Below are positions 12,082-24,400 of a DNA stretch of 64,000 bases, piece after piece. The stretch is from the NCBI RefSeq assembly GCF_037392515.1, contig NC_090288.1, forward strand, positions 21,608,969 to 21,672,968. The letters run 5' to 3'. The notes beneath the pieces were generated by a model that did no database searches, was not told the DNA's origin, and saw only the letters and a program-made list of their open reading frames with translations. Position numbers and translations under genes: made by a program. This stretch comes from Haliotis asinina (lineage: Eukaryota; Mollusca; Gastropoda; Lepetellida; Haliotidae). The number at the start of each line of letters is the position of its first letter. Positions within the stretch are counted from its first letter, which is position 1.

Positions 12082-15000
12082 ATGTACCACATAGTCAAGT
12101 TCCAAAAGACTAATGAAGTGGGAATTGTGCCCCACACTTGGCTACAAGGGAGAGAGTACTGCTTTTGGCCCAAGTTCAAAAACAGTAATCAACTGGACAG
12201 GAGTGTGAAGACCTGCTGCCTACCCGATAAGGACACATGGAAATTGTATACGATCACAGTTATGTACAGTCGCGGTAAGTACAAACGAAATGCAGCTTAT
12301 CAGTGTAGTTTAATATATCTTTCCGAACATGTTTTCACGCTAATTCATTCATTTATAAAAATAATTATGATAATTAAGTATTAGGTCATTGTTAACAAGG
12401 TCATTTCTGACATACTGGCATAGTGATGAGTTAATTGAAAGTGCACTTTGATAATTACAGAATCGTATGACAAGGTGAGGAGAAAACTACCCCTGGCAAC
12501 CAACATGTCTAACCTCGACACGGAGGCAGAGGATGATAGAGAGTCAACGGAAAGAAAGTAAGAAAATACATTTGAGTGAAAATGGTTAGAAGCGTGAATA
12601 TAAATATTTAAGAATTGCTTAAATAAATGTGATTTGTCATCATAGAATTGAAAGATAATTATTACAGAACTAAATAACTGACAAACATAGTGTAAAGGCT
12701 CAATTTAAGCTGTTTGCATTGTTTGCCTTTCTGGGTACATTGAGTAGATTTGAACTTATTTTTCATTTCAGACCAACTGGAAGGTATCTGAGTTCAAGTT
12801 CCAGCTCAAGTGATGACAAAACAAAAGATTTGGTGACTAAGACAAAAGTGGCACGAGCGTCCTCTGTTCCCATGCCACCTTCCTCCACCTGGAGTTTCTC
12901 CGCATCCGCCTTCTCCTCCTCGTCTTCCAGTCTCCCTACCTGTGGCACCGTCTCCACCTAGAGTTTCTCCGCATCCGCCTTCTCCTCCTCGTCTTCCAGT
13001 CTCCCTACCTGTGGCACTTTCTCCACCTAGAGTTTCTCCGCATCCGCCTTCTCCTCCTCGTCTTCCAGTCTCCCTACCTGTCTCCACCTAGAGTTTCTCC
13101 GTATCCGCCTTCTCCTCCTCGTCTTCCAGTCTCCCTACCTGTGGCACTTTCTCCACCTAGAGTTTCTCCGCATCCGCCTTCTCCTCCTCGTCTTCCAGTC
13201 CCCCTACCTGTGGCACTTTCTCCACCTAGAGTTTCTCCGCATCCGCCTTCTCCTCCTCGTCTTCCAGTCCCCCTACCTGTGGCACCGTCTCCACCAAGAG
13301 TTTCTCCGCATCCGCCTTCTCCTCCTCGTCTTCCAGTCCCCCTACCTGTGGCACCGTCTCCACCTAGAGTTTCTCCGCATCCGCCTTCTCCTCCTCGTCT
13401 TCCAGTCTCCCTACCTGTGGCACTTTCTCCACCTAGAGTTTCTCCGCATTCGCCTTCTCCTCCTCGTCTTCCAGTCTCCCTACCTGTCTCCACCTAGAGT
13501 TTCTCCGCATCCGCCTTCTCCTCCTCGTCTTCCAGTCTCCCTACCTGTGGCACTTTCTCCACCTAGAGTTTCTCCGCATCCGCCTTCTCCTCCTCGTCTT
13601 CCACTCCCCCTACCTGTGGCACCGTCTCCACCTAGAGTTTCTCCGCATCCGCCTTCTCCTCCTCGTCTTCCAGTCTCCCTACCTGTGGCACTTTCTCCAC
13701 CTAGAGTTTCTCCGCATTCGCCTTCTCCTCCTCGTCTTCCAGTCTCCCTACCTGTCTCCACCTAGAGTTTCTCCGCATTCGCCTTCTCCTCCTCGTCTTC
13801 CAGTCTCCCTACCTGTGGCACTTTCTCCACCTAGAGTTTCTCCGCATTCGCCTTCTCCTCCTCGTCTTCCAGTCTCCCTACCTGTCTCCACCTAGAGTTT
13901 CTCCGCATTCGCCTTCTCCTCCTCGTCTTCCAGTCTCCCTACCTGTCTCCACCTAGAGTTTCTCCGTATCCGCCTTCTCCTCCTCGTCTTCCAGTCTCCC
14001 TACCTGTGGCACTTTCTCCACCTAGAGTTTCTCCGCATTCGCCTTCTCCTCCTCGCCATCCAGTCTCTCTACCTGTGGCACTTTCTCCACCTAGAGTTTC
14101 TCCGCATTCGCCTTCTCCTCCTCGTCTTCCAGTCTCCCTACCTGTGGCACCGTCTCCACCTAGAGTTTCTCCGCATTCGCCTTCTCCTCCTCGTCTTCCA
14201 GTCTCTCTACCTGTGGCACTTTCTCCACCTAGAGTTTCTCCGCATTCGCCTTCTCCTCCTCGTCTTCCAGTCTCCCTACCTGTGGCACTTTCTCCACCTA
14301 GAGTTTCTCCGCATCCGCCTTCTCCTCCTCGTCTTCCAGTCCCCCTACCTGTGGCACCGTCTCCACCTAGAGTTTCTCCGCATCCGCCTTCTCCTCCTCG
14401 TCTTCCAGTCTCCCTACCTGTGGCACTTTCTCCACCTAGAGTTTCTCCGCATTCGCCTTCTCCTCCTCGTCTTCCAGTCTCCCTACCTGTCTCCACCTAG
14501 AGTTTCTCCGCATTCGCCTTCTCCTCCTCGTCTTCCAGTCTCCCTACCTGTGGCACTTTCTCCACCTAGAGTTTCTCCGCATTCGCCTTCTCCTCCTCGC
14601 CATCCAGTCTCTCTACCTGTCTCCACCTAGAGTTTCTCCGCATTCGCCTTCTCCTCCTCGTCTTCCAGTCTCCCTACCTGTCTCCACCTAGAGTTTCTCC
14701 GTATCCGCCTTCTCCTCCTCGTCTTCCAGTCTCCCTACCTGTGGCACTTTCTCCACCTAGAGTTTCTCCGCATTCGCCTTCTCCTCCTCGCCATCCAGTC
14801 TCTCTACCTGTGGCACTTTCTCCACCTAGAGTTTCTCCGCATTCGCCTTCTCCTCCTCGTCTTCCAGTCTCCCTACCTGTGGCACCGTCTCCACCTAGAG
14901 TTTCTCCGCATTCGCCTTCTCCTCCTCGTCTTCCAGTCTCTCTACCTGTGGCACTTTCTCCACCTAGAGTTTCTCCGCATTCGCCTTCTCCTCCTCGTCT

Positions 15001-16885
15001 TCCAGTCTCCCTACCTGTGGCACCGTCTCCACCTAGAGTTTCTCCGCATTCGCCTTCTCCTCCTCGTCTTCCAGTCTCCCTACCTGTGGCACTTTCCCCA
15101 CCTAGAGTTTCTCCGCATTCGCCTTCTCCTCCTCGTCTTCCAGTCTCCCTACCTGTGGCACTTTCTCCACCTAGAGTTTCTCCGCATTCGCCTTCTCCTC
15201 CTCGTCTTCCAGTCTCCCTACCTGTGGCACCTTCTCCACCTAGAGTTTCTCCGCATTCGCCTTCTCCTCCTTGTCTTCCAGTCTCCCTACCTGTGGCACT
15301 TTCTCCACCTAGAGTTTCTCCGCATCCGCCTTCTCCTCCTCGCCTACCAGTCTCTCTACCTGTGGCACCGTCTCCACCTAGAGTTTCTCCGCATCCGCCT
15401 TCTCCTCCTCGTCTTCCAGTCTCCCTACCTGTGGCACCGTCTCCACCTAGAGTTTCTCCGCATCCGCCTTCTCCTCCTCGTCTTCCAGTCCCCCTACCTG
15501 TGGCACCGTCTCCACCTAGAGTTTCTCCGCATCCGCCTTCTCCTCCTCGTCTTCCAGTCTCCCTACCTGTGGCACCGTCTCCACCTAGAGTTTCTCCGCA
15601 TCCGCCTTCTCCTCCTCGTCTTCCAGTCTCCCTACCTGTGGCACCGTCTCCACCTAGAGTTTCTCCGCATCCGCCTTCTCCTCCTCGTCTTCCAGTCTCC
15701 CTACCTGTCTCCACCCCTACCTTCGCTGTCAGTCCCGGCTAGCCCACGGCGATCCCCCAGGCAACGGATCTTACCCGAGCCTTCTCCATTCCTGTACAGA
15801 CAGGATGTACGGAGGCCTACTCACTCACCCAGAAGTGATGGTACAAGTTCGACAGTGGAGGCAACTAGAGGTGTGTATGATAATAATGGTTGTACATCTA
15901 TGCTTCATATTACTTCTTTTTTAAATATATCAACATAATCATAATGGTAAACGTTTGTGCTCAAGATTACAAAACCATTTCCACAACCTGAACAACTGTT
16001 AATCGTTTTATGTGTATTTTGTATCTACCAGGGGAAGTTGTTGAACTTGTGAAGATTGTGGAGTCAACTCGAGCAGTGGCTCTTGAAAATCAGAAACTGC
16101 TGCACCAGGTCCTAAAGATTTTGCAGACTGGCTCCACGGACTTGACACCAGCTGAGGAGCTTCATCTGCCCCTCAAAACAATCGAGGAACTGAGAGAAAT
16201 TAACACTTCTCTGGTGGACTCTTCCAGATTTAGATCAGCGGTAAATATTAATATTGTTTTAGATCAATTTCATTTCCTTCACTGCTTGAGTTATTCAAAC
16301 ATGTTTTACAATTCAAAGCCAGTTAATAGTGATGTTTGTACGGAATATTACACCCACATGGTCATTATATACAGCAGTAAATGCTATGGAAATTAACTGT
16401 TGAAAACGTTACACTCAAACAGGTTGGGCAACTTGGAGTGGCAGGAGGTGTGTCAACAGGAGACACAGTCCGCAGAGTCCAGACAATGCTCATGACAAAC
16501 TCGGTCGCCAAGCAGGTGAACTGGAAGGGAACATCAGGAAAAGAACCCTTCCAACAGATGCGACTGAAGGAAGTTGTTATAAGTAAGTACTCAGTCATAT
16601 GATCCATTTACGTAAGTGGGACTTTATATACAACAATAATATACATTAAAATGTTTAATGAAATTGGAGAATTATTGATAGAGCTTAAATTATTTACTTT
16701 TACGTCCAAATTCAATTTCCATTTCAGAAGCAGCACGGAAGAACCCAGTGTGCACAAAGGCGTCTGACTGTGAACTGGAGAGCCACATAAAACTGTGGTT
16801 TCGGTATGCCCCAGACAGAGAGGGAGGAGGGAAAGGACCCTCGCCAAGCAGAAGAAAAGCGTCACTGAAAACTAATGAAGCATAA
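12082..16885 (+). CDS. DUF4806 protein gene, six exons, second gene of the transposon
   Basis: Exons inferred from GT/AG borders and matching phases: 12082-12274, 12461-12557, 12772-15870, 16032-16240, 16423-16582 and 16728-16885. Exons 1-2 encode a small N-terminal domain (start MYHIVKFQKTNEVGIVPHTW; later VRRKLPLATNMSNLDTEAED). Exon 3 is a serine patch, then a Pro/Ser-rich repeat, then basic PASPRRSPRQRI. Exon 4 has a likely coiled-coil stretch (ENQKLLHQVLKIL) and LPLKTIEELREIN. Exons 5-6 give the DUF4806 core: DTVRRVQTMLMTNSVA, VNWKGTSGKEPF and LWFRYAPDREGGG. DUF4806 has no established function. Its place beside the transposase inside the terminal repeats suggests an element-encoded accessory, perhaps DNA-binding, protein. 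Relative to the repeat consensus there is one extra C near 12882, and shortened repeat units place TAG in frame. This copy therefore probably does not make full-length protein, although all other splice phases agree. Confidence 0.6.
12880..15715 (+). repeat. 69-bp minisatellite inside a coding exon, about 42 units
   Basis: Unit of 69 bp (23 codons) that reads SPPRVSPHPPSPPRLPVSLP in one plus frame. Variation is mainly CATCCG/CATTCG, CTTTCT/CCGTCT and GTCTCC/GTCCCC. Nine junctions lack 8 bp (CCTGTCTCCACC instead of CCTGTGGCACTTTCTCCACC). These 61-bp units shift the frame and put the TAG of CACCTAGAG in frame. The minus strand is also stop-free (RRGGEGGCGETLGG) over long stretches, which is a by-product of composition. 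The array lies wholly within exon 3 of the DUF4806 gene. Confidence 0.9.
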
Positions 16886-17137
16886 TTTTTGTTGATAGAT
16901 ATAATCTCATTACATTACATTTTATTATAAAAGACAGAATTAAAGTTAAGAAGATACATTTAATTACTTTGTTTTCTGTTTTCCACCGCGTAGATCCAAC
17001 TATTCACGACATACTCACATTTCAGCACTATTGAATTTCATATCTTAAGACAGTTCATAGATGTTTGTTAAAGTTCTATTTTTTGTAAGATATATAATGA
17101 TATGTGAACACATGTTCCGTTTCTTTAAACTTTTATA

Positions 17138-17945
17138 CAGTAGAACATGGATATAATGAACTCCAAGGGACCGAGGGATTTAGTTCGCTATATCCGTTGT
17201 TCATTATTCACGTTTGACTGCCATATTGGCTTATAGAGATGAAGAGACATGTATATACATGGACTACATATTTTTATTCTTGTACATTGACATTAAAATT
17301 CTGATTTCATTGTTCAAATACATTATCTAGAACATGTTTAACAATCACAACAATTTCAACAATATAACACTTAACTGCGTTTAACATAGTCCACAATTTT
17401 GCTCTGCATGCCAATGTTTTCAGGTTTGTATTCCTCAAGATAGCCAGGTAGACGAGTTTTCAGCCAATCATTGACGAGGTTGGGGTCAACTGATGCACTT
17501 TCCCCGTGAGCTGATTTGCATACGATACCACGCCTCTGTTTGAACCTGTCAATCCAAGCACTGTTGCAACTGAAATCTAAATGAGCGCATCTTCCACATC
17601 TTGGTGATTTGCAGTTCTTGCGGGCGGGGCCGAAATCACTAGACACACATTTTGCCAGTATCGAGTCTCGATTCTTAATAATGGAACTGAGTATTGATTT
17701 CGGAATGCCAAAGTCGAGAGCAATGTTTGTCTTCGATCTTACTCCTGATTCTACAGCCTGGATTATCTGAAGCTTTGGGGTCAGGAAATCAGTTCGCTAT
17801 AACCGTTAATTCGCTACTCACGAGTTCATTATTCACGTATAATTTTAATGATATTATAAAGGGACCATTGACGGGACTTTTAAATTTGTTCGCTATATCC
17901 GTTTGTTCGCTATATCCGTTTGTTCGCTATATCCATGTTCTACTG
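17138..17945 (-). mobile_element. Tigger/pogo-type DNA transposon, internally deleted
   Basis: The terminal inverted repeats start CAGTAGAACATGGATATA on both strands and are flanked by TA (17136-17137 and 17946-17947), as expected for the Tc1/mariner-pogo group. The right end carries three tandem copies of a motif GTTCGCTATATCC(GTTT), and related copies occur near the left end. It retains only the DNA-binding half of the transposase. At 808 bp, against more than 2 kb for a complete Tigger, it must be non-autonomous. It lies 3' of the DUF4806 gene inside the larger transposon. Confidence 0.85.
17371..17784 (-). pseudogene. N-terminal DNA-binding part of a Tigger/pogo transposase
   Basis: An open stretch of about 137 codons beginning LTPKLQIIQAVESGV. 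It has a first helix-turn-helix (KTNIALDFGIPKSILSSIIK) and then a CENP-B/Tc5-type second one (AWIDRFKQRRGI, KSAHGESASVD), ending in LPGYLEEYKPENI and a short unrelated tail (MQSKIVDYVKRS). In complete relatives YKPENI is followed directly by the first aspartate of the DDE catalytic domain. Here that domain is absent, so the protein could bind DNA but not cut it. An insert with several cysteines (CKSPRCGRCAHLDFSC) lies between the two helix-turn-helix parts. No convincing start codon is seen upstream of this frame. Confidence 0.75.
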
Positions 17946-18169
17946 TATTTCATTCTTGTTCAGAAACCTTAGAATTTAACCTGCAGTTGGTAATTACTTT
18001 AGCAAAAGTCTTTTTACAGTATCTGTACAATTACTGATTGTCACAATCACAAGAAAGGATGGTAGAAAAAACCAAGATACGATTTCTTGGCCTTAATCAA
18101 TGAAGAATACAAGAATCATAAAAAGCCAGGATGATATGGATGGCAAAAGGAAGGCACAGTAGTGGCTAC

Positions 18170-18354
18170 AGACTGGCACGCCATCATTGGGCCAATGATG
18201 GGTCAGTATTGGCTACATATTGGCCTGCCATCACTGGGCCAATGCTGGGCCAACATTGATATTCAGCATTGGCCCAGTGCTGAAAGCCAGCACTGGCCCA
18301 ATTTTTTTTACAGCAGTGGCCCAATGCTGGCCCAATGCTCTCATGCTACCTGGG
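18170..18354 (-). repeat. right terminal and subterminal repeats of the 9.5-kb transposon
   Basis: Read on the minus strand it begins CCCAGGTAGCATGAGAGCAT and continues with many short copies, in both orientations, of the core CATTGGCCCAATGCTGG. CACTA-type elements typically carry such clustered subterminal motifs, which their accessory proteins bind. Here the right end is much richer in them than the left. Confidence 0.75.
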
Positions 18355-18424
18355 CAAGTATCTTGTGTATACAGCTAAATTATTTTGTCAACACAGCTAA
18401 AGTATCTTGTCATTAAGGTTACAT
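18355..18424. repeat. 22-bp minisatellite, right remnant
   Basis: CAAGTATCTTGTGTATACAG then CAGCTAAAGTATCTTGTC. This is the same family as the units just left of 8813 and continues the array across the transposon insertion. Confidence 0.75.
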
Positions 18425-21400
18425 AATGTAAACATCTGAGGATGAACATCTATACAGTATGTGAAGATCTGAGGACACCCCATAGAAACATCTCTTCAGT
18501 ATGTGAAGATCTGAGGACACCCCATAGAAACATCTCTTCAGTATGTGAAGATCTGAGGACACCCCATAGAAACATCTCTTCAGTATGTGAAGATCTGAGG
18601 ATGAACATCTATACAGTATGTGAAGATCTGAGGACACCCCATAGAAACATCTCTTCAGTATGTGAAGATCTGAGGACATCCCATAGAAACATCTCTTCAG
18701 TATGTGAAGATCTGAGGACACCCCATAGAAACATCTCTTCAGTATGTGAAGATCTGAGGACATCACATAGAAACATCTCTACAGTATGTGAAGATCTGAG
18801 GACACCCCACAGAAACATCTCTACAGTATGTGAAGATCTGAGGACATCCCATAGAAACATCTCTTCAGTATGTGAAGATCTGAGGACACCCCATAGAAAC
18901 ATCTCTTCAGTATATGAAGATCTGAGCACATATCCCATAGAAACATCTCTTCAGTATGTGAAGATCTGAGGACACCCCATAGAAACATCTCTTCAGTATG
19001 TGAACATCTGAGGATGAACATCTATACAGTATGTGAAGATCTGAGGACACCCCATAGAAACATCTCTTCAGTATGTGAAGATCTGAGGACACCCCATAGA
19101 AACATCTCTTCAGTATGTGAAGATCTGAGGACATCCCATAGAAACATCTCTTCAGTATGTGAAAATCTGAGGACACCCCATAGAAACATCTCTTCAGTGT
19201 GTGAAGATCTGAGGACACCCCATAGAAACATCTCTACAGTATGTGAAGATCTGAGGACATCACATAGAAACATCTCTTCAGTATGTGAACATCTGAGGAT
19301 GAACATCTATACAGTATGTGAAGATCTGAGGACACCCCATAGAAACATCTCTACAGTATGTGAAGATCTGAGGACACCCCATAGAAACATCTCTTCAGTA
19401 TGTGAACATCTGAGGACATCACATAGAAACATCTCTTCAGTATGTGAACATCTGAGGATGAACATCTCTACAGTATGTGAAGATCTGAGGACACCCCATA
19501 GAAACATCTCTACAGTATGTGAAGATCTGAGGACACCCCATAGAAACATCTCTTCAGTATGTGAAGATCTGAGGACACCCCATAGAAATATCTCTTCAGT
19601 ATGTGAAGATCTGAGGACACCCCATAGAAACATCTCTTCAGTATGTGAAGATCTCAGGACATCACACAGAAACATCTCTTCAGTATGTGAAGATCTGAGG
19701 ATGAACATCTATACAGTATGTGAAGATCTGAGGACACCCCATAGAAACATCTCTACAGTATGTGAAGATCTGAGGACATCACATAGAAATATCTCTTCAG
19801 TATGTGAAGATCTGAGGATGAACATCTATACAGTATCTGAAGATCTGAGGACACCCCATAGAAACATCTCTTCAGTATGTGAAGATCTGAGGACACCCCA
19901 TAGAAACATCTCTTCAGTATGTGAAGATCTGAGGACACCCCATAGAAACATCTCTACAGTATGTGAAGATCTGAGGACACCCCATAGAAATATCTCTTCA
20001 GTATGTGAAGATCTGAGGATGAACATCTATACAGTATGTGAAGATCTGAGGACACCCCATAGAAACATCTCTTCAGTATGTGAAGATCTGAGGACACCCC
20101 ATAGAAACATCTCTTCAGTATGTGAAGATCTGAGGACACCCCATAGAAACATCTCTTCAGTATGTGAAGATCTGAGGATGAACATCTATACAGTATATGA
20201 AGATCTGAGGACACCCCATAGAAACATCTCTTCAGTATGTGAAGATCTGAGGACATCCCATAGAAACATCTCTTCAGTATGTGAAAATCTGAGGACACCC
20301 CATAGAAACATCTCTTCAGTATGTGAAGATCTGAGGACATCACATAGAAACATCTCTTCAGTATGTGAAGATCTGAGGACACCCCATAGAAACATCTATA
20401 CAGTATGTGAAGATCTGAGGACACCCCATAGAAACATCTCTTCAGTATGTGAAGATCTGAGGACACCCCATAGAAACATCTCTTCAGTATGTGAAGATCT
20501 GAGGACATCCCATAGAAACATCTCTTCAGTATGTGAAAATCTGAGGACACCCCATAGAAACATCTCTTCAGTGTGTGAAGATCTGAGGACACCCCATAGA
20601 AACATTTCTACAGTATGTGAAGATCTGAGGACATCACATAGAAACATCTCTTCAGTATGTGAACATCTGAGGATGAACATCTATACAGTATGTGAAGATC
20701 TGAGGACACCCCATAGAAACATCTCTACAGTATGTGAAGATCTGAGGACACCCCATAGAAACATCTCTTCAGTATGTGAACATCTGAGGACACCACATAG
20801 AAACATCTCTTCAGTATGTGAACATCTGAGGATGAACATCTATACAGTATGTGAAGATCTGAGGACACCCCATAGAAACATCTCTACAGTATGTGAAGAT
20901 CTGAGGACACCCCATAGAAACATCTCTTCAGTATGTGAAGATCTGAGGACACCCCATAGAAACATCTCTTCAGTATGTGAAGATCTGAGGACACCCCATA
21001 GAAACATCTCTTCAGTATGTGAAGATCTGAGGACATCACATAGAAACATCTCTTCAGTATGTGAAGATCTGAGGACACCCCATAGAAACATCTCTACAGT
21101 ATGTGAAGATCTGAGGACACCCCATAGAAACATCTCTTCAGTATGTGAAGATCTGAGGACACCCCATAGAAACATCTCTTCAGTATGTGAAGATCTGAGG
21201 ACATCACATAGAAACATCTCTTCAGTATGTGAAGATCTGAGGACACCCCATAGAAACATCTCTTCAGTATGTGAAGATCTGAGGACATCACATAGAAACA
21301 TCTCTTCAGTATGTGAAGATCTGAGGACACCCCATAGAAACATCTATACAGTATGTGAAGATCTGAGGACACCCCATAGAAACATCTCTTCAGTATGTGA

Positions 21401-24400
21401 AGATCTGAGGACACCCCATAGAAACATCTCTTCAGTATGTGAAGATCTGAGGACATCCCATAGAAACATCTCTTCAGTCTGTGAAAATCTGAGGACACCC
21501 CATAGAAACATCTCTTCAGTGTGTGAAGATCTGAGGACACCCCATAGAAACATTTCTACAGTATGTGAAGATCTGAGGACATCACATAGAAACATCTCTT
21601 CAGTATGTGAACATCTGAGGATGAACATCTATACAGTATGTGAAGATCTGAGGACACCCCATAGAAACATCTCTACAGTATGTGAAGATCTGAGGACACC
21701 CCATAGAAACATCTCTTCAGTATGTGAACATCTGAGGACACCACATAGAAACATCTCTTCAGTATGTGAACATCTGAGGATGAACATCTATACAGTATGT
21801 GAAGATCTGAGGACACCCCATAGAAACATCTCTACAGTATGTGAAGATCTGAGGACACCCCATAGAAACATCTCTTCAGTATGTGAAGATCTGAGGACAC
21901 CCCATAGAAACATCTCTTCAGTATGTGAAGATCTGAGGACACCCCATAGAAACATCTCTTCAGTATGTGAAGATCTGAGGACATCACATAGAAACATCTC
22001 TTCAGTATGTGAAGATCTGAGGATGAACATCTATACAGTATGTGAAGATCTGAGGACACCCCATAGAAACATCTCTACAGTATGTGAAGATCTGAGGACA
22101 CCCCATAGAAACATCTCTTCAGTATGTGAAGATCTGAGGACACCCCATAGAAACATCTCTTCAGTATGTGAAAATCTGAGGACATCCCATAGAAACATCT
22201 CTACAGTATGTGAAGATCTGAGGACATCACATAGAAACATCTCTTCAGTATGTGAAGATCTGAGGATGAACATCTATACAGTATGTGAAGATCTGAGGAC
22301 ACCCCATAGAAACATCTCTTCAGTATGTGAAGATCTGAGGACACCCCATAGAAACATCTCTACAGTATGTGAAGATCTGAGGACACCCCATAGAAACATC
22401 TCTTCAGTATGTGAAGATCTGAGGACACCCCATAGAAACATCTCTTCAGTATGTGAAAATCTGAGGACATCCCATAGAAACATCTCTACAGTATGTGAAG
22501 ATCTGAGGACACCCCATAGAAACATCTCTTCAGTGTGTGGAGATCTGAGGACACCCCATAGAAACATCTCTTCAGTATGTGAAGATCTGAGGACACCCCA
22601 TAGAAACATCTCTTCAGTATGTGAAAATCTGAGGACATCCCATAGAAACATCTCTTTAGTATGTGAACATCTGAGGACACCACATAGAAACATCTCTTCA
22701 GTATGTGAACATCTGAGGATGAACATCTATACAGTATGTGAAGATCTGAGGACACCCCATAGAAACATCTCTACAGTATGTGAAGATCTGAGGACACCCC
22801 ATAGAAACATCTCTTCAGTATGTGAAGATCTGAGGACACCCCGTAGAAACATCTCTTCAGTATGTGAACATCTGAGGACACCCCATAGAAACATCTCTTC
22901 AGTATGTGAAGATCTGAGGACATCACATAGAAACATCTCTTCAGTATGTGAAGATCTGAGGATGAACATCTATACAGTATGTGAAGATCTGAGGACACCC
23001 CATAGAAACATCTCTACAGTATGTGAAGATCTGAGGACACCCCATAGAAACATCTCTTCAGTATGTGAAGATCTGAGGACACCCCATAGAAACATCTCTT
23101 CAGTATGTGAAAATCTGAGGACATCCCATAGAAACATCTCTTCAGTATGTGAAGATCTGAGGACACCCCATAGAAACATCTCTTCAGTGTGTGGAGATCT
23201 GAGGACACCCCATAGAAACATCTCTTCAGTATGTGAAGATCTGAGGACACCCCATAGAAACATCTCTTCAGTATGTGAAAATCTGAGGACATCCCATAGA
23301 AACATCTCTTCAGTATGTGAAGATCTGAGGACACCCCATAGAAACATCTCTTCAGTATGTGAAGATCTGAGGACACCCCATAGAAACATCTCTTCAGTAT
23401 GTGAAGATCTGAGGACACCCCATAGAAACATCTCTTCAGTATGTGAAGATCTGAGGACACCCCATAGAAACATCTCTTCAGTATGTGAAGATCTCAGGAC
23501 ATCCCATAGAAACATCTCTTCAGTATGTGAAGATCTGAGGACACCCCATAGAAACATCTCTTCAGTATGTGAACATCTGAGGACACCCCATAGAAACATC
23601 TCTACAGTATGTGAAGATCTGAGGACACCCCATAGAAACATCTCTTCAGTGTGTGAAGATCTGAGGACACCCCATAGAAACATCTCTACAGTATGTGAAC
23701 ATCTGAGGACATCACATAGAAACATCTCTTCAGTATGTGAACATCTGAGGATGAACATCTATACAGTATGTGAAGATCTGAGGACACCCCATAGAAACAT
23801 CTCTTCAGTATGTGAACATCTGAGGACATCACATAGAAACATCTCTTCAGTATGTGAACATCTGAGGATGAACATCTCTACAGTATGTGAAGATCTGAGG
23901 ACACCCCATAGAAACATCTCTACAGTATGTGAAGATCTGAGGACACCCCATAGAAACATCTCTACAGTTTGTGAAGATCTGAGGACACCCCATAGAAATA
24001 TCTCTTCAGTATGTGAAGATCTGAGGACACCCCATAGAAACATCTCTTCAGTATGTGAAGATCTGAGGACATCACACAGAAACATCTCTTCAGTATGTGA
24101 AGATCTGAGGATGAACATCTACACAGTATGTGAAGATCTGAGGACACCCCATAGAAACATCTCTACAGTATGTGAAGATCTGAGGACATCACATAGAAAT
24201 ATCTCTTCAGTATGTGAAGATCTGAGGATGAACATCTATACAGTATGTGAAGATCTGAGGACACCCCATAGAAACATCTCTTCAGTATGTGAAGATCTGA
24301 GGACACCCCATAGAAACATCTCTACAGTATTTGAAGATCTGAGGACATCACATAGAAATATCTCTTCAGTATGTGAAGATCTGAGGATGAACATCTATAC

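Larger units (their letters stand above)
8813..18354 (+). mobile_element. 9.5-kb DNA transposon, Tnp2/EnSpm-like, two genes
   Basis: The left end begins CCCAGGTAGCACGGCAGCAT. The right end is its inverse (ATGCTACCTGGG), and both continue into GCATTGGCCCAATGCTG-type sequence. Both flanks are the same minisatellite, so the ends are well defined. Inside on the plus strand are a transposase of the Tnp2 kind and a spliced DUF4806 gene. The flanking bases are CTAA on the left and CAAG on the right. A 2-bp AA target duplication fits if the right end is taken as GGGC, but no clean duplication is visible otherwise. The superfamily follows from the transposase. The termini are not the classic CACTA, so CMC/EnSpm is my best guess, not a certainty. 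The copy is old: its transposase frame is broken and two other elements sit inside it. Confidence 0.75.

Noticed and set aside
12806-15714. Glycine/arginine-rich minus-strand frames (RRGGEGGCGETLGG) as a gene
   Set aside because: Antisense of the plus-strand coding minisatellite; no non-repeat part.
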